DNA of 64,000 nt from JAPLNB01 sp964451955 (GTDB taxonomy: Bacteria; Planctomycetota; Phycisphaerae; Tepidisphaerales; Tepidisphaeraceae), in assembly GCA_964451955.1 (NCBI GenBank), contig CAYVKG010000010.1, forward strand, positions 1-64,000. The letters are read 5' to 3'. The first letter of the stretch is position 1. Each line of letters starts with the position of its first letter. Below are positions 48,497 through 56,574 of this stretch, one piece after another. The position numbers and the translations under genes were made by a program. Below the pieces are notes generated by a model. It saw only the letters and a list, made by a program, of their open reading frames with translations, was not told where the DNA came from and did not search any database.

Positions 48497-49332
48497 GGGT
48501 GGAGTCGAACAAGCCAAACCCCAAGGGCGGCTGGTTCCACAAGCGGGATGGTGCGGCATTGATTCCGTTGCCACCCAAGCGAGTGAAGCGATTGACAGAC
48601 GAGGAGTTGAACCGCAAGTGGGCACCCATTGCCATGCGGTGCTATGCTGACGGGCAATGGGGGTTGCATACGCTAGCCGCTGAATTGGGTGTGTACACAT
48701 CCGCCTTGAGGTGCATCTACGTCGGCCGTCGTATCCCGCAATCAAAGAATGAAATCCATTCGTGGACATTTCCTGAGCGGAGCGCCACGGGCATGGTGGT
48801 TGGGATCAATCGGCGATTTTGCACCCCCGTGGACGGCAAGACCAAGATGTGCATGCCTGGCTCCCGCCGCGGACTCGTCTACGCGGACGAGTGGTTTGCC
48901 CGGCCGGGTGCAATCTGGATCGTCGAGGGTGGTTCCGATGTCGCCGCCGGTTTGACCATGGATCTCGCCGTCATCGGCAGACCCTCGAACACAGGGGGCA
49001 TCGGCTACTTGACGCGAATTCTGGGACCACACCGGCATCGGCATATCATCGTGGCGGGGGAGAACGACGCGAGGCTGGTGACGTGCGGGCCCGAGCACGC
49101 CCCCGACTGCCGATACTGCCAGCGGTGCTGGCCCGGTAAGTCGGGTGCCATCTCCACCGCCAAAGCCCTCGCGGAGCGACTAGGCGTGAAGGTTGGCGTC
49201 GTCATGCCGCCCAAGGGGTTCAAGGACTTGCGGGACTACGTGAGACAGATACCAGAGGAGAATCGCGATGGGGCAAGGATCGCACTACAGGGCGGGCATT
49301 ATCCACCTGCAAGTCGGAAGCGCCGTCCGTGA
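48391..49332 (+). CDS. TOPRIM-domain primase-like protein
   Basis: 313 residues from ATG 48391, beginning inside the methylase. N-terminal zinc-binding segment CVICGKHDWCARL ... HLCMRV, then helical linker, then TOPRIM: IWIVEGGSDVAAGLTM (acidic E), HIIVAGENDARLVT (DxD-like) and CPDCRYCQRCWPGKS. The GFKDLRDYVRQ segment is typical of phage primase TOPRIM ends. It would make primers for replication together with the SF2 helicase. Confidence 0.75.
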   Translation: MPRREGLECVTAREPCVICGKHDWCARLTKYHLCMRVESNKPNPKGGWFHKRDGAALIPLPPKRVKRLTDEELNRKWAPIAMRCYADGQWGLHTLAAELGVYTSALRCIYVGRRIPQSKNEIHSWTFPERSATGMVVGINRRFCTPVDGKTKMCMPGSRRGLVYADEWFARPGAIWIVEGGSDVAAGLTMDLAVIGRPSNTGGIGYLTRILGPHRHRHIIVAGENDARLVTCGPEHAPDCRYCQRCWPGKSGAISTAKALAERLGVKVGVVMPPKGFKDLRDYVRQIPEENRDGARIALQGGHYPPASRKRRP

Positions 49333-49651
49333 GATTCGCCAATCGGTGGGGTGGTCGGAGGAGCGGCTGGCGAAAGAGATCGGAATGAACCCGACAGCCC
49401 TGAGCGGAATCGAGGGCCTGAAAAAACCAACGCCCTTCTGGATCGCCGACTGCGTCCGCGACCTGACCGGCGTTGACCCCTACGTCCTGGCGTACTGCCG
49501 GGCCGTACAGAACGGCGTCCTGACGGGAAACATCTTGACCGACAGCGTCAAGAACGCTACAATAGCGCTCATCGACGCCATGGACAAGGAACTGGCGATC
49601 CTGAAGCAGAGCACCCAGAGAATCCCAGGATGGTGGACAAGGATGAAATGA
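49268..49651 (+). CDS. XRE-family HTH regulator
   Basis: 127 residues from ATG 49268. Residues ~20-48 form the helix-turn-helix (REIRQSVGWSEERLAKEIGM NPTALSGIEGLKK). The C-terminal half is helical (SVKNATIALIDAMDKELAIL), possibly for dimerisation. Overlaps the primase end and abuts the HNH gene; a regulator of replication genes is a reasonable inference. Confidence 0.75.
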   Translation: MGQGSHYRAGIIHLQVGSAVREIRQSVGWSEERLAKEIGMNPTALSGIEGLKKPTPFWIADCVRDLTGVDPYVLAYCRAVQNGVLTGNILTDSVKNATIALIDAMDKELAILKQSTQRIPGWWTRMK

Positions 49652-50025
49652 ACGTCCTCGCCGACTTCGCCGCCGAGTTCCCTCGCTGCTGGTTGTGCGG
49701 CGCCAGGGCCGAGGAAGTCTGGCGTGGGTTGGCAATCCATCACATCGTCCGGGGCTCCGGGAGGAGCAAGACGCGAACCGACAGGCGGACGCTTATCCGT
49801 ACCTGCTACTACTGCCATGAGGGAATCCTCGACAGCATGTCAGTGGTAGCGCAACTAGCACTGAAGAAACTGAACGACCCATCGCATTACGACCGAGTTC
49901 ACGTGAACCGACTGAGGCGACGGGCCGACAATTCCATCACCGAGGAGGAGGTTTGTCATGTCCAACGAGAACTGCTGCTGCAATCAATCAACACCGGATA
50001 TCCCTACCCACGAAGAGGACGTTGA
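49648..50025 (+). CDS. HNH endonuclease
   Basis: 125 residues from ATG 49648 (ATGA overlap with the HTH gene). HNH motifs: zinc pair PRCWLCGARA, catalytic LAIHHIVRGSGR, then IRTCYYCHEGILD. The fold is compact. It may cut host DNA or assist packaging. Its end overlaps the next gene by 68 bases. Confidence 0.78.
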   Translation: MNVLADFAAEFPRCWLCGARAEEVWRGLAIHHIVRGSGRSKTRTDRRTLIRTCYYCHEGILDSMSVVAQLALKKLNDPSHYDRVHVNRLRRRADNSITEEEVCHVQRELLLQSINTGYPYPRRGR

Positions 50026-50443
50026 AACGCTCGCAGTGGCGATCAGCACGGTTGAAGCGATGGTGTCGATCACCGGGGGCGACCGGGGGTTCGTCACGAA
50101 AGCACGATCGGCGCTGGACCGCCTGAAAGACAACGAGAACGCAGCGACACGGGACATCGGAACATTTGGCGGGTCTTATGAATACCGAGTCCGAGAATAC
50201 AAGATCGAATTCTTTGACCCGGGTAGACAGATGTGGCGTGAAACATCAAACGCCAGACATCCCGGATGGCAAGCGTGGTTCGCCAAGCAGATCCTCAAGG
50301 TCTACGGCATGCCTGAATCCCTCGTCGCCGACATCACCCAGAATCACATCGAGTGCGAACGCCTCCGCAACGAGCGGGACACGGCACGCCAGCGACTACA
50401 GACGCTCCGGGACGCCATGCGAAAGGCGATGGAGGCGGTATGA
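49958..50443 (+). CDS. Hypothetical protein
   Basis: 161 residues, GAGGAGG before ATG 49958. N-terminal Cys cluster (ENCCCN), helical middle, beta region (SYEYRVREYKIEFFDPG), C-terminal coiled coil (LRNERDTARQRLQTLRDAMR). Not recognised. Confidence 0.6.
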   Translation: MSNENCCCNQSTPDIPTHEEDVETLAVAISTVEAMVSITGGDRGFVTKARSALDRLKDNENAATRDIGTFGGSYEYRVREYKIEFFDPGRQMWRETSNARHPGWQAWFAKQILKVYGMPESLVADITQNHIECERLRNERDTARQRLQTLRDAMRKAMEAV

Positions 50444-50832
50444 ACGAGACGATCACCATCGTCGTTGAAGGCACACCCGTTGCCAAACCAAGGATGACTC
50501 GACGCGACAAATGGATGAAGCGCCCGGCGGTTGTGCGGTACCGAGAATGGCAGGACAAGGTGCGTGGGGAAATCTCAGGTGCTCCCCCCGCACAATTTGT
50601 CGAGCATGTCAGCATCAGGGCGTTCTTCGAGCCGCCGGCTTCCTGGTCGAAAAAGAAACGCCTAGAGGCGATGGGTTCCCTTCACCGGGATCGCCCGGAC
50701 TCAGACAATCTCGCGAAAGGAGTCCTCGACACCCTCTGGCCGGACGGTGACTCTGCCATCGCCAACCTGTCGATTGCGAAAAGGTGGGGAAACTTTGCCC
50801 GACTTGAGATAGACATCACATGGTCTGCTTGA
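50440..50832 (+). CDS. RusA-family Holliday junction resolvase
   Basis: 130 residues. RusA signatures: VVEGTPVAKPRMTRRDKW near the start, the acidic catalytic set RPDSDNLAKGVLDTLWPDGD, and IANLSIAKRWG. RusA-type dimers cut four-way junctions formed during recombination-driven replication. Follows the previous gene with ATGA overlap. Confidence 0.85.
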   Translation: MNETITIVVEGTPVAKPRMTRRDKWMKRPAVVRYREWQDKVRGEISGAPPAQFVEHVSIRAFFEPPASWSKKKRLEAMGSLHRDRPDSDNLAKGVLDTLWPDGDSAIANLSIAKRWGNFARLEIDITWSA

Positions 50833-50857
50833 CACCCCAGCAGTCCTGTGGTATAAT
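50829..50857 (+). promoter_or_regulatory. Sigma-70 promoter before sigma factor gene
   Basis: TTGACA, 17-bp spacer, TGG-TATAAT, ~30 bases upstream of ATG 50887. Same extended -10 as at 47122 and 59470. Confidence 0.85.
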
Positions 50858-50886
50858 GAGGCCCATCCAACAAAGGGGGACTCATT

Positions 50887-51561
50887 ATGACAGAGACGGA
50901 ACTCTGGGTGGACTACGAAACCAATCCGTGCGTCGAGACGCGAAACGCGATCTACGAGCACTACGCCCGAACGGTGGAATCCGAGACGGCGTCCTTTCTG
51001 CGGCACCGGCGGTGCCAGCACATCCTCGACGACACCCTCTCTAAGGTGTCCGAGCACGTCCTCATGGTGCTCATCCCCTCGTTCAACCGAAGCGAGGGCG
51101 TGCCATTCAGGCGGTATCTCCATTGCCAGATCAGGACGGCAATCCGGGAGATCCTGCGGTCTAACGCACCCGGGCAATATTCCAGGCGACAATCTCAGTC
51201 GATCGACAACTGCCGATGCAGATTGAGCCACAAAGCCGGCAGGAGGGTAACCGATGCCGAGGTGGCGCAAGCGATGCTACGCCCAGAGTCGGATGTCATC
51301 GCCTTCCAAGACCAAGGCCATAATGTTCCATTGGATTCAGACCCACCCGACGACGGGCACGAACCTTCAACACAGCACTCAGCCATAGTGGACGCCATAA
51401 ACGCCATTCCAAATGACTACAAAGCAACGCTTTACGAACACTTCGTCAACGGCAAAACACACGCCGAAATCGCCGCCTCCCAAGGAAGGTCAAGGCAGGC
51501 TGTTACCGAGGAAATAGGAAAGTCGGTACGGTTTCTCAAAAATCGCATTGCCAAGGAGTGA
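50887..51561 (+). CDS. Phage sigma-70-family sigma factor
   Basis: 224 residues from ATG 50887. Region 2-like helical part (ETRNAIYEHYARTVESETAS; FRRYLHCQIRTAIREILRSN) and a C-terminal region 4 HTH (GKTHAEIAASQGRSRQAVTE, then SVRFLKNRI) binding -35 sequences. Smaller than housekeeping sigma, resembling FliA/SigB-type single-unit phage sigmas. The gene itself is read from a host-type promoter, as expected for an early gene switching RNA polymerase to late promoters. Confidence 0.8.
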   Translation: MTETELWVDYETNPCVETRNAIYEHYARTVESETASFLRHRRCQHILDDTLSKVSEHVLMVLIPSFNRSEGVPFRRYLHCQIRTAIREILRSNAPGQYSRRQSQSIDNCRCRLSHKAGRRVTDAEVAQAMLRPESDVIAFQDQGHNVPLDSDPPDDGHEPSTQHSAIVDAINAIPNDYKATLYEHFVNGKTHAEIAASQGRSRQAVTEEIGKSVRFLKNRIAKE

Positions 51562-51608
51562 CCATTCTACCATAAGTAATATATGGAGGGACGTTTTAGG
51601 GGTTCTCC

Positions 51609-52199
51609 ATGCCAAAACCACCGATGACCCTGGTGAAGTACGACGACCTGCGGAGCGACATCCGCAACGGCGACCTGCTCCTGTGGCGTCCTACGTCGCT
51701 CCTGGGCCGCGCCATTTGCTTGGGAACGTCCATTGGTAAGTGGAGGTGGGTACGACACTCGCACGCCTCAATGGCAGCCAGAGGCCCCAACGGGCGTGTT
51801 TACGCATTGGAGATGATGCAGTGGGTTGGTGGACGCCACCACCCGCTGTCCGAGCAGGTGCGGCGGTACCCACTGTCGTGTGAGGTTTGGAGGCCGGTAT
51901 CGCCCGACTTTGACGGCGACGGGGCGGTGCGGCATATGCTCTGGCTGATGGGGCAGCATTACGGATGGAGGTCGTTTGCTCGCATCGCCGTTCGCAACCT
52001 GCTGCCGCACATGATTTTACCAAAAAGAATGAACAGTGACGACCCCGATCAATCCTTGGTTTGCTCTGGTGCTTACGCCTGGGCAGCTGCCAGGGGGGGT
52101 GGGGTGCCGCCGCTGCCGAACAAACTCGACATCGAGATATCCCCGGCAGACCTTGCACTGTCCGGTTTTGCCAGGTATCTAGCGACCCCCTTTTTGTAG
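51609..52199 (+). CDS. Papain-like (YiiX/NlpC-P60-type) hydrolase
   Basis: 196 residues. RNGDLLLWRPTSLLGRAICL, then VRHSHASMAARGP (His), ALEMMQWVGG and SLVCSGAYAWAAARGG (Cys) form the permuted-papain order seen in YiiX/LRAT-like cysteine hydrolases, some of which cleave peptides or lipids. It sits in the lysis-type block before the signal-peptide protein at 52209 and the holin-like gene at 54266. A cell-wall or envelope hydrolase role is inferred. Confidence 0.6.
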   Translation: MPKPPMTLVKYDDLRSDIRNGDLLLWRPTSLLGRAICLGTSIGKWRWVRHSHASMAARGPNGRVYALEMMQWVGGRHHPLSEQVRRYPLSCEVWRPVSPDFDGDGAVRHMLWLMGQHYGWRSFARIAVRNLLPHMILPKRMNSDDPDQSLVCSGAYAWAAARGGGVPPLPNKLDIEISPADLALSGFARYLATPFL

Positions 52200-52208
52200 G
52201 AGCTGTGT

Positions 52209-53960
52209 ATGAAACGGCTTGTGCTCACACTGATGTTGCTCTTTGGATTGTGTGTCCCGGCGTTTGCCGACGCGACACTGTACGAGTTCTACAGCCAGAA
52301 CTGCGGCCCCTGCCGCGAGATGGCGCCCACCGTGCAGGCGATGGTGGATGCTGGCTACCCCGTGCAGCGGATCGACATCGACGTTGACCGGGCGATGGCG
52401 ACCAAATACAAGGTGATTACGGTGCCCGCCTTTGTTGTCGTGGACGAGGGCGTTGTGGTCGAGTATCGAACCGGGCGTGTCGGATTCTCTGCCCTGCGTG
52501 ACATGGTGGACAAACACCGCCGACCGTCCGTCCGGGTTGAGGTTCACGGGCTGAGGCAGATTGCCCCTGTTGGGTCGCACTCGTGCGTCGTCCGTATCGG
52601 TTGCGTCACGCCTCGCGGCCATTGCTTTGGCTCGGGAGTGCTCGTCAGGTGGGCGGGGAAGGTGGTGGTGCTCACCGCTCGCCATGTGGTTAAGGACGCA
52701 ACGCGCGTCCTTATTCGCCTTGCCACCGGACGCGGACGCGAGGCGTCCGTCATCAAGGTTGACGCCGTATGGGACTGTGCCGTGCTCCAGCTACGCGGAG
52801 ACGCAGACGGCATTACCCCCGCCGAGATCGCTTTTGGCAAGGAGGCGAGCCAACAGAAAGGCGAACCCCTGGAGTCTTGCGGCTATGGACCCGATGGCAC
52901 TCTCGCAGCAAATACCGGCGTTTTCCTCGACTACCAGCGTTCCTCGGCAACCCCGGGCGGGCCGGATGATTGGTTTATTCTGTCTGGCGCTGCTCGCAGT
53001 GGTGACTCTGGCGGACCCGTCTTCAACGCCAAAGGGCACGTCGTCGGCATTCTCTGGGGAACGGACGGCTCTAAAGTGGTCGCCGTTCAGGCCGGTCGAA
53101 TCCATGCCTTGCTCGCCGTTGCAGTCCCGCCCCGAGTGGAACAAAAGGCCGAACTTGCCATTGGACAGCGACGGCCGACTCCTCCGATGTTTGGCGACGG
53201 GAGCCGAGGCGGGTGTGGACCCGGCGGGTGCCCCCCCGGTGGATCGGTGGATTCAGCCGCGCCTCCGATTGCAGGCGGTGGAGTGGATGTCGCCAATGTC
53301 GGGGACGAGGTCAACCGATACATGCTGCCTTTCCGAAACGAGGTGGTCGAGAAACAGAGGGCGACGGACCAGAAGCTCCAAGCGATTCAGTCCCAACTCT
53401 CCGGGCTTGCCGACTCGCTCAACAAGTCGCAGGCGCAGCCTGTTGTCCCGCCGCCCACGGCACCTGCCGAAGAGAAGCCAGTCGGTCCTAAGACTGTCGT
53501 TGGGAAAATCGCCGACAAGGAGGCGGAGTTCCTCGCTGAACATGGCGGTCCTCTTTCGAGTCGGCTAGCCAAGGCGGCCGACGAGAACCTCGACAGCGAT
53601 AGCGCCGCCATCCGGTTCAAGGGGTTTACCCAAGCCAAGGTGGCGATGCTGGTATTCTTCGTTGGCGTCCTCCTAGTGCTCGGATTGGGCGTGTTCGTGA
53701 TTCACCGGATCAACGCCAAGCTACTCCCGAAACTCCAGGAGATGGCGGCCAGGACACCCACTACCATCGACGACAGAATCGTGGGGAGAATCCAATCCGT
53801 TCACGACCGCATTGACGACATCGAGGGTCGCGTGCGGGCGAGGGTGCTGGGGGCCGCGGTCACTGCCGCCGTTCCACAAGCCGCACCGCTTGTTCAGGCG
53901 GCCACCTTAGCGAGCGAACAGGCACCTGCCAGCGTGGTCGCCAACCCTACGTCAACCTAA
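52209..53960 (+). CDS. Secreted thioredoxin-trypsin-membrane fusion
   Basis: 583 residues. Signal peptide (MKRLVLTLMLLFGLCVPAFA); thioredoxin domain with CGPC at 32-35 and cis-Pro loop VPAF; trypsin-like protease with H159 (TARHVV), D189 (VWDCAVLQL) and S267 (SGDSGGPVF); a low-complexity Gly/Pro/Gln linker; one transmembrane helix (~residues 477-498) and a final helical segment. It could form disulfides, cleave proteins and anchor in the membrane, acting in the periplasm or envelope. The fusion is a planctomycete-style architecture and striking in a phage. Confidence 0.82.
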   Translation: MKRLVLTLMLLFGLCVPAFADATLYEFYSQNCGPCREMAPTVQAMVDAGYPVQRIDIDVDRAMATKYKVITVPAFVVVDEGVVVEYRTGRVGFSALRDMVDKHRRPSVRVEVHGLRQIAPVGSHSCVVRIGCVTPRGHCFGSGVLVRWAGKVVVLTARHVVKDATRVLIRLATGRGREASVIKVDAVWDCAVLQLRGDADGITPAEIAFGKEASQQKGEPLESCGYGPDGTLAANTGVFLDYQRSSATPGGPDDWFILSGAARSGDSGGPVFNAKGHVVGILWGTDGSKVVAVQAGRIHALLAVAVPPRVEQKAELAIGQRRPTPPMFGDGSRGGCGPGGCPPGGSVDSAAPPIAGGGVDVANVGDEVNRYMLPFRNEVVEKQRATDQKLQAIQSQLSGLADSLNKSQAQPVVPPPTAPAEEKPVGPKTVVGKIADKEAEFLAEHGGPLSSRLAKAADENLDSDSAAIRFKGFTQAKVAMLVFFVGVLLVLGLGVFVIHRINAKLLPKLQEMAARTPTTIDDRIVGRIQSVHDRIDDIEGRVRARVLGAAVTAAVPQAAPLVQAATLASEQAPASVVANPTST

Positions 53961-54003
53961 AGCGCTGACTCACGCTTGCGTGCCTCCCCCCGGAGGATAC
54001 ACC

Positions 54004-54246
54004 ATGTCCAAATGGAACAAGGTTGTCAGAGAACCGAGCATTCAGGGCATTGGCTTCCGATGCCCTGAATGCCACACCCCAATCGAACTCGTCATGGACG
54101 ACGGAGAGAACGATGGCTATGTCGTTACGGAGGCGGGCAAGGGACGCGGACAAGTCTACCCCGACTATGTCTGCATGCACGAAACCATCCCCGGACGTGG
54201 AGACTACTGCCACTTCTCGGGACCCATCTGGATTGTCGATTACTGA
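54004..54246 (+). CDS. Cys/His-rich small protein
   Basis: 80 residues, GGAGGAT before ATG 54004. Segments CPECHTPIELVM, VCMHETI and YCHFSGPIW suggest a zinc site. Placed between the protease and the holin-like gene; role unknown. Confidence 0.6.
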   Translation: MSKWNKVVREPSIQGIGFRCPECHTPIELVMDDGENDGYVVTEAGKGRGQVYPDYVCMHETIPGRGDYCHFSGPIWIVDY

Positions 54247-54265
54247 AGATGAAAAGGACGACGGA

Positions 54266-54601
54266 ATGGCGCCGCACGATGCTACCTTGATGCACTGGCT
54301 CAACGAGCGCATGACAGCCCACGAGAGGACGGTGGGCGATGCTGTTCAGTCCCTTGTGGACAAGGTAGACGATGTGAACCGGACGCTCATCGAGCACGTC
54401 GCCACCGAGGACGCCGCCCGCAAGGAACTCGACGACTTCCGCGCCAAGTTCCGCGGCAACGGCAAGCCGGGGTACGACACACGCCTCGACCGCATCGAGC
54501 AGTGGAAGAACCGCATCCAGTGGGTGGGAACCTCGATCGTCGTGCCAGCCGCACTCTACGGCATCTACGCCATTTTCCAGCATCTTCTCGCGTCCCTATA
54601 G
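54266..54601 (+). CDS. Holin-like membrane protein
   Basis: 111 residues from ATG 54266. Long charged coiled coil (residues 10-75, e.g. VDKVDDVNRTLIEHVATEDA) and one C-terminal transmembrane helix (WVGTSIVVPAALYGIYAIFQ). This matches the XhlA/type-III-like holin or spanin layout. With the hydrolase at 51609 it may form the lysis module. Confidence 0.6.
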   Translation: MAPHDATLMHWLNERMTAHERTVGDAVQSLVDKVDDVNRTLIEHVATEDAARKELDDFRAKFRGNGKPGYDTRLDRIEQWKNRIQWVGTSIVVPAALYGIYAIFQHLLASL

Positions 54602-54616
54602 GCGGGTTGTCCAAGG

Positions 54617-55237
54617 ATGGACGATGTTGTCACCGTTCAGGTGGAGTCGGAGATTGCGCCGGAGTACCGCCAACTCCTGGAGCAACTCGAAGCCTCTGCG
54701 CCTCCTGTCAGCGGCAAGGGGTTCGACTACTCGAAGATCAGGGGCACCTTCCGGGGACGCACCGCCAAGGCTATCGTCCTGCACCTATCCTGCCAGGGGT
54801 GGTCGGTCAAGCAGATCGGAGACGAGATCGGCATCCCAACCACCGTCATCGGCAAGTACCTGTCCGAGGCGATCCAAGAGGCGAGCCCGATCGAGGATGT
54901 CGAGGTGCTCCGCAACTGGGAGTTGCGCAAACTCGACGTTCAAGAGCAATCCTGCTGGGAACAGTTCGAGCGGAGTTGCGAGGACGCGATCACCACGGAA
55001 GAGGGTTCGTCGGAAAAAGGCGGGCACTCCAAGACAGTGCGCAAGGGCCAGTCCGGGAACCCAGCCTACATCAAAGCCCTCGTCGAAATCTCCAAGCATC
55101 GGGCCAAGCTGCTGGGACTGGAAGCACCCAAGCGTCTTGAGGTAGACAAGCGGGAACAGGTGCTCAAGGTGACGCAGGTGGTTGTCCGAAACCGCGAAGA
55201 GGCTGCCGCGGCAGAGGCGGCCGGATTGCTCAAGTAG
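54617..55237 (+). CDS. Terminase small subunit
   Basis: 206 residues. N-terminal helix-turn-helix (KAIVLHLSCQGWSVKQIGDE), a coiled-coil middle and a basic C-terminus (RLEVDKREQVLKV). Immediately precedes the large subunit, the usual terS-terL order; it would select the packaging site. Confidence 0.75.
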   Translation: MDDVVTVQVESEIAPEYRQLLEQLEASAPPVSGKGFDYSKIRGTFRGRTAKAIVLHLSCQGWSVKQIGDEIGIPTTVIGKYLSEAIQEASPIEDVEVLRNWELRKLDVQEQSCWEQFERSCEDAITTEEGSSEKGGHSKTVRKGQSGNPAYIKALVEISKHRAKLLGLEAPKRLEVDKREQVLKVTQVVVRNREEAAAAEAAGLLK

Positions 55238-55246
55238 GAGCCAAGG

Positions 55247-56527
55247 ATGGCGCAGAAGGGGGCACGATCCGCATACCAGCCGAAGCAGGAGGCTGTCGCT
55301 GCGCCCTCCGGGGAAGTCTCCATCCCCATGCACCAAGTGCAGGCTGAATTTGTGGCCTGCCATAAACCATACAAAGCCTATGTGGGAGGCATAGGTTCTG
55401 GGAAGAGTCACATCGGCGCTTACGACCTTCTGATCTCCGCCGAACCGGGTTCGCTCAATTCCGTGGTTGCCCCAACCTACCGGATGCTGTCGGACTCCAC
55501 AAAGCGATCATTCATTGAGTTGGCCACCAAGCTCGGACTCTGGAATGAATCACAGCATCGCGTCACTGACAATCAGGCGATGCTCAACAACGGGGTGGAG
55601 ATTCTATTCCGTTCTGGGGACAACCCCAACAGTTTGCGTGGCCCCAGCCTTCGCCGCGTCTGGATGGACGAGGCAGGACTCATGGACGAGAGCGTATTCA
55701 ACGTCATGATTGGGCGTCTACGGTTCGGACGCCAGATGGGATCGCTCACCGCCACGTTCACTCCGCAGGGCAAGGAGCATTGGACTTATCGACTGTTCGC
55801 GGACGAGACGAATCCGAACGTCGCCCTGTTCAGAAGTTCTACGAAGGACAATCCATTCCTTGCCCGCGAGTTCTATGACAACCTACTGCTCCAGTACGGC
55901 AAGGGGCAGGGTGGATTACTCCGGGCACGTCAGGAACTTGAGGGCGACTTCGTTGTCGTCGAGGGTGCCGAGTGGGGCGCTGAGTTCTTCACCAAGGAGT
56001 TCTGGTTCAACCAATGGCCGGAAGATCGGGAAGCCATCCGGGTTGTTCACCTCGATTCATCCAAGGGCGTTGGGGGCAAGAGTGGCGACTACTCCTGCTT
56101 CTGCAAGCTCATGTACAGCAAGGGCTTGCTGTACGTGGAATTCGACATGGACAACCAACGCAATGCGTCCGGCATGGCCGCCAGAGCCGTCGAGATCCAG
56201 CAGGAGTTCCGCCCCCAGGTGTTCGGCGTCGAGGCGGAATTCGGGGGCGACGTGCTGGTGGACGACCTCCAGAACAGGGCCGAAGCGGCGGGTATCCTCA
56301 TGCCGCTTGCGCTCGTCCCCACCGGCGGGCACAACAAGGAAGTCCGTATCCGTCGCCTGACTCCGTTCGTCACCCGTGGTATGTTGCGGTTCATGAACAA
56401 CGAGCAGACGAGGATCGGTGTGTGCCAGATGGAGGCGTTCCCACACGGGGAGCACGACGATGCCCCCGATGCCCTAGAGGGCGCGACGAGGATTATCAAC
56501 GAGGGGATCGCCCAACCAACCGAGTAG
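55247..56527 (+). CDS. terL: Terminase large subunit
   Basis: 426 residues. ATPase: Walker A VGGIGSGKS, Walker B VWMDEAG, motif SLTATFTP. Nuclease: VHLDSSKG (first Asp) and GEHDDAPDALEGA (acidic pair). This is the packaging motor ATPase and headful/cos nuclease. It is the most reliable marker that the window is a tailed phage. Confidence 0.95.
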   Translation: MAQKGARSAYQPKQEAVAAPSGEVSIPMHQVQAEFVACHKPYKAYVGGIGSGKSHIGAYDLLISAEPGSLNSVVAPTYRMLSDSTKRSFIELATKLGLWNESQHRVTDNQAMLNNGVEILFRSGDNPNSLRGPSLRRVWMDEAGLMDESVFNVMIGRLRFGRQMGSLTATFTPQGKEHWTYRLFADETNPNVALFRSSTKDNPFLAREFYDNLLLQYGKGQGGLLRARQELEGDFVVVEGAEWGAEFFTKEFWFNQWPEDREAIRVVHLDSSKGVGGKSGDYSCFCKLMYSKGLLYVEFDMDNQRNASGMAARAVEIQQEFRPQVFGVEAEFGGDVLVDDLQNRAEAAGILMPLALVPTGGHNKEVRIRRLTPFVTRGMLRFMNNEQTRIGVCQMEAFPHGEHDDAPDALEGATRIINEGIAQPTE

Positions 56528-56531
56528 CTAC

Positions 56532-56554
56532 TGACACAAAACCGTTTCGCGTCA
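56532..56554. promoter_or_regulatory. Dyad of the TGACAnAA family, before portal
   Basis: GACACAAAAC-C-GTTTCGCGTC: 10-bp arms with two mismatches, in the 47-bp terL-portal gap. It resembles the dyads at 28335, 28597 and 29619. Confidence 0.5.
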
Positions 56555-56574
56555 CCACACTTATGGGTGGAATC

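Noticed and set aside
56014..56574. Upstream extension of the portal frame into terL
   Set aside because: It overlaps the terminase nuclease motifs in another frame and no start there has an RBS; ATG 56575 fits better.
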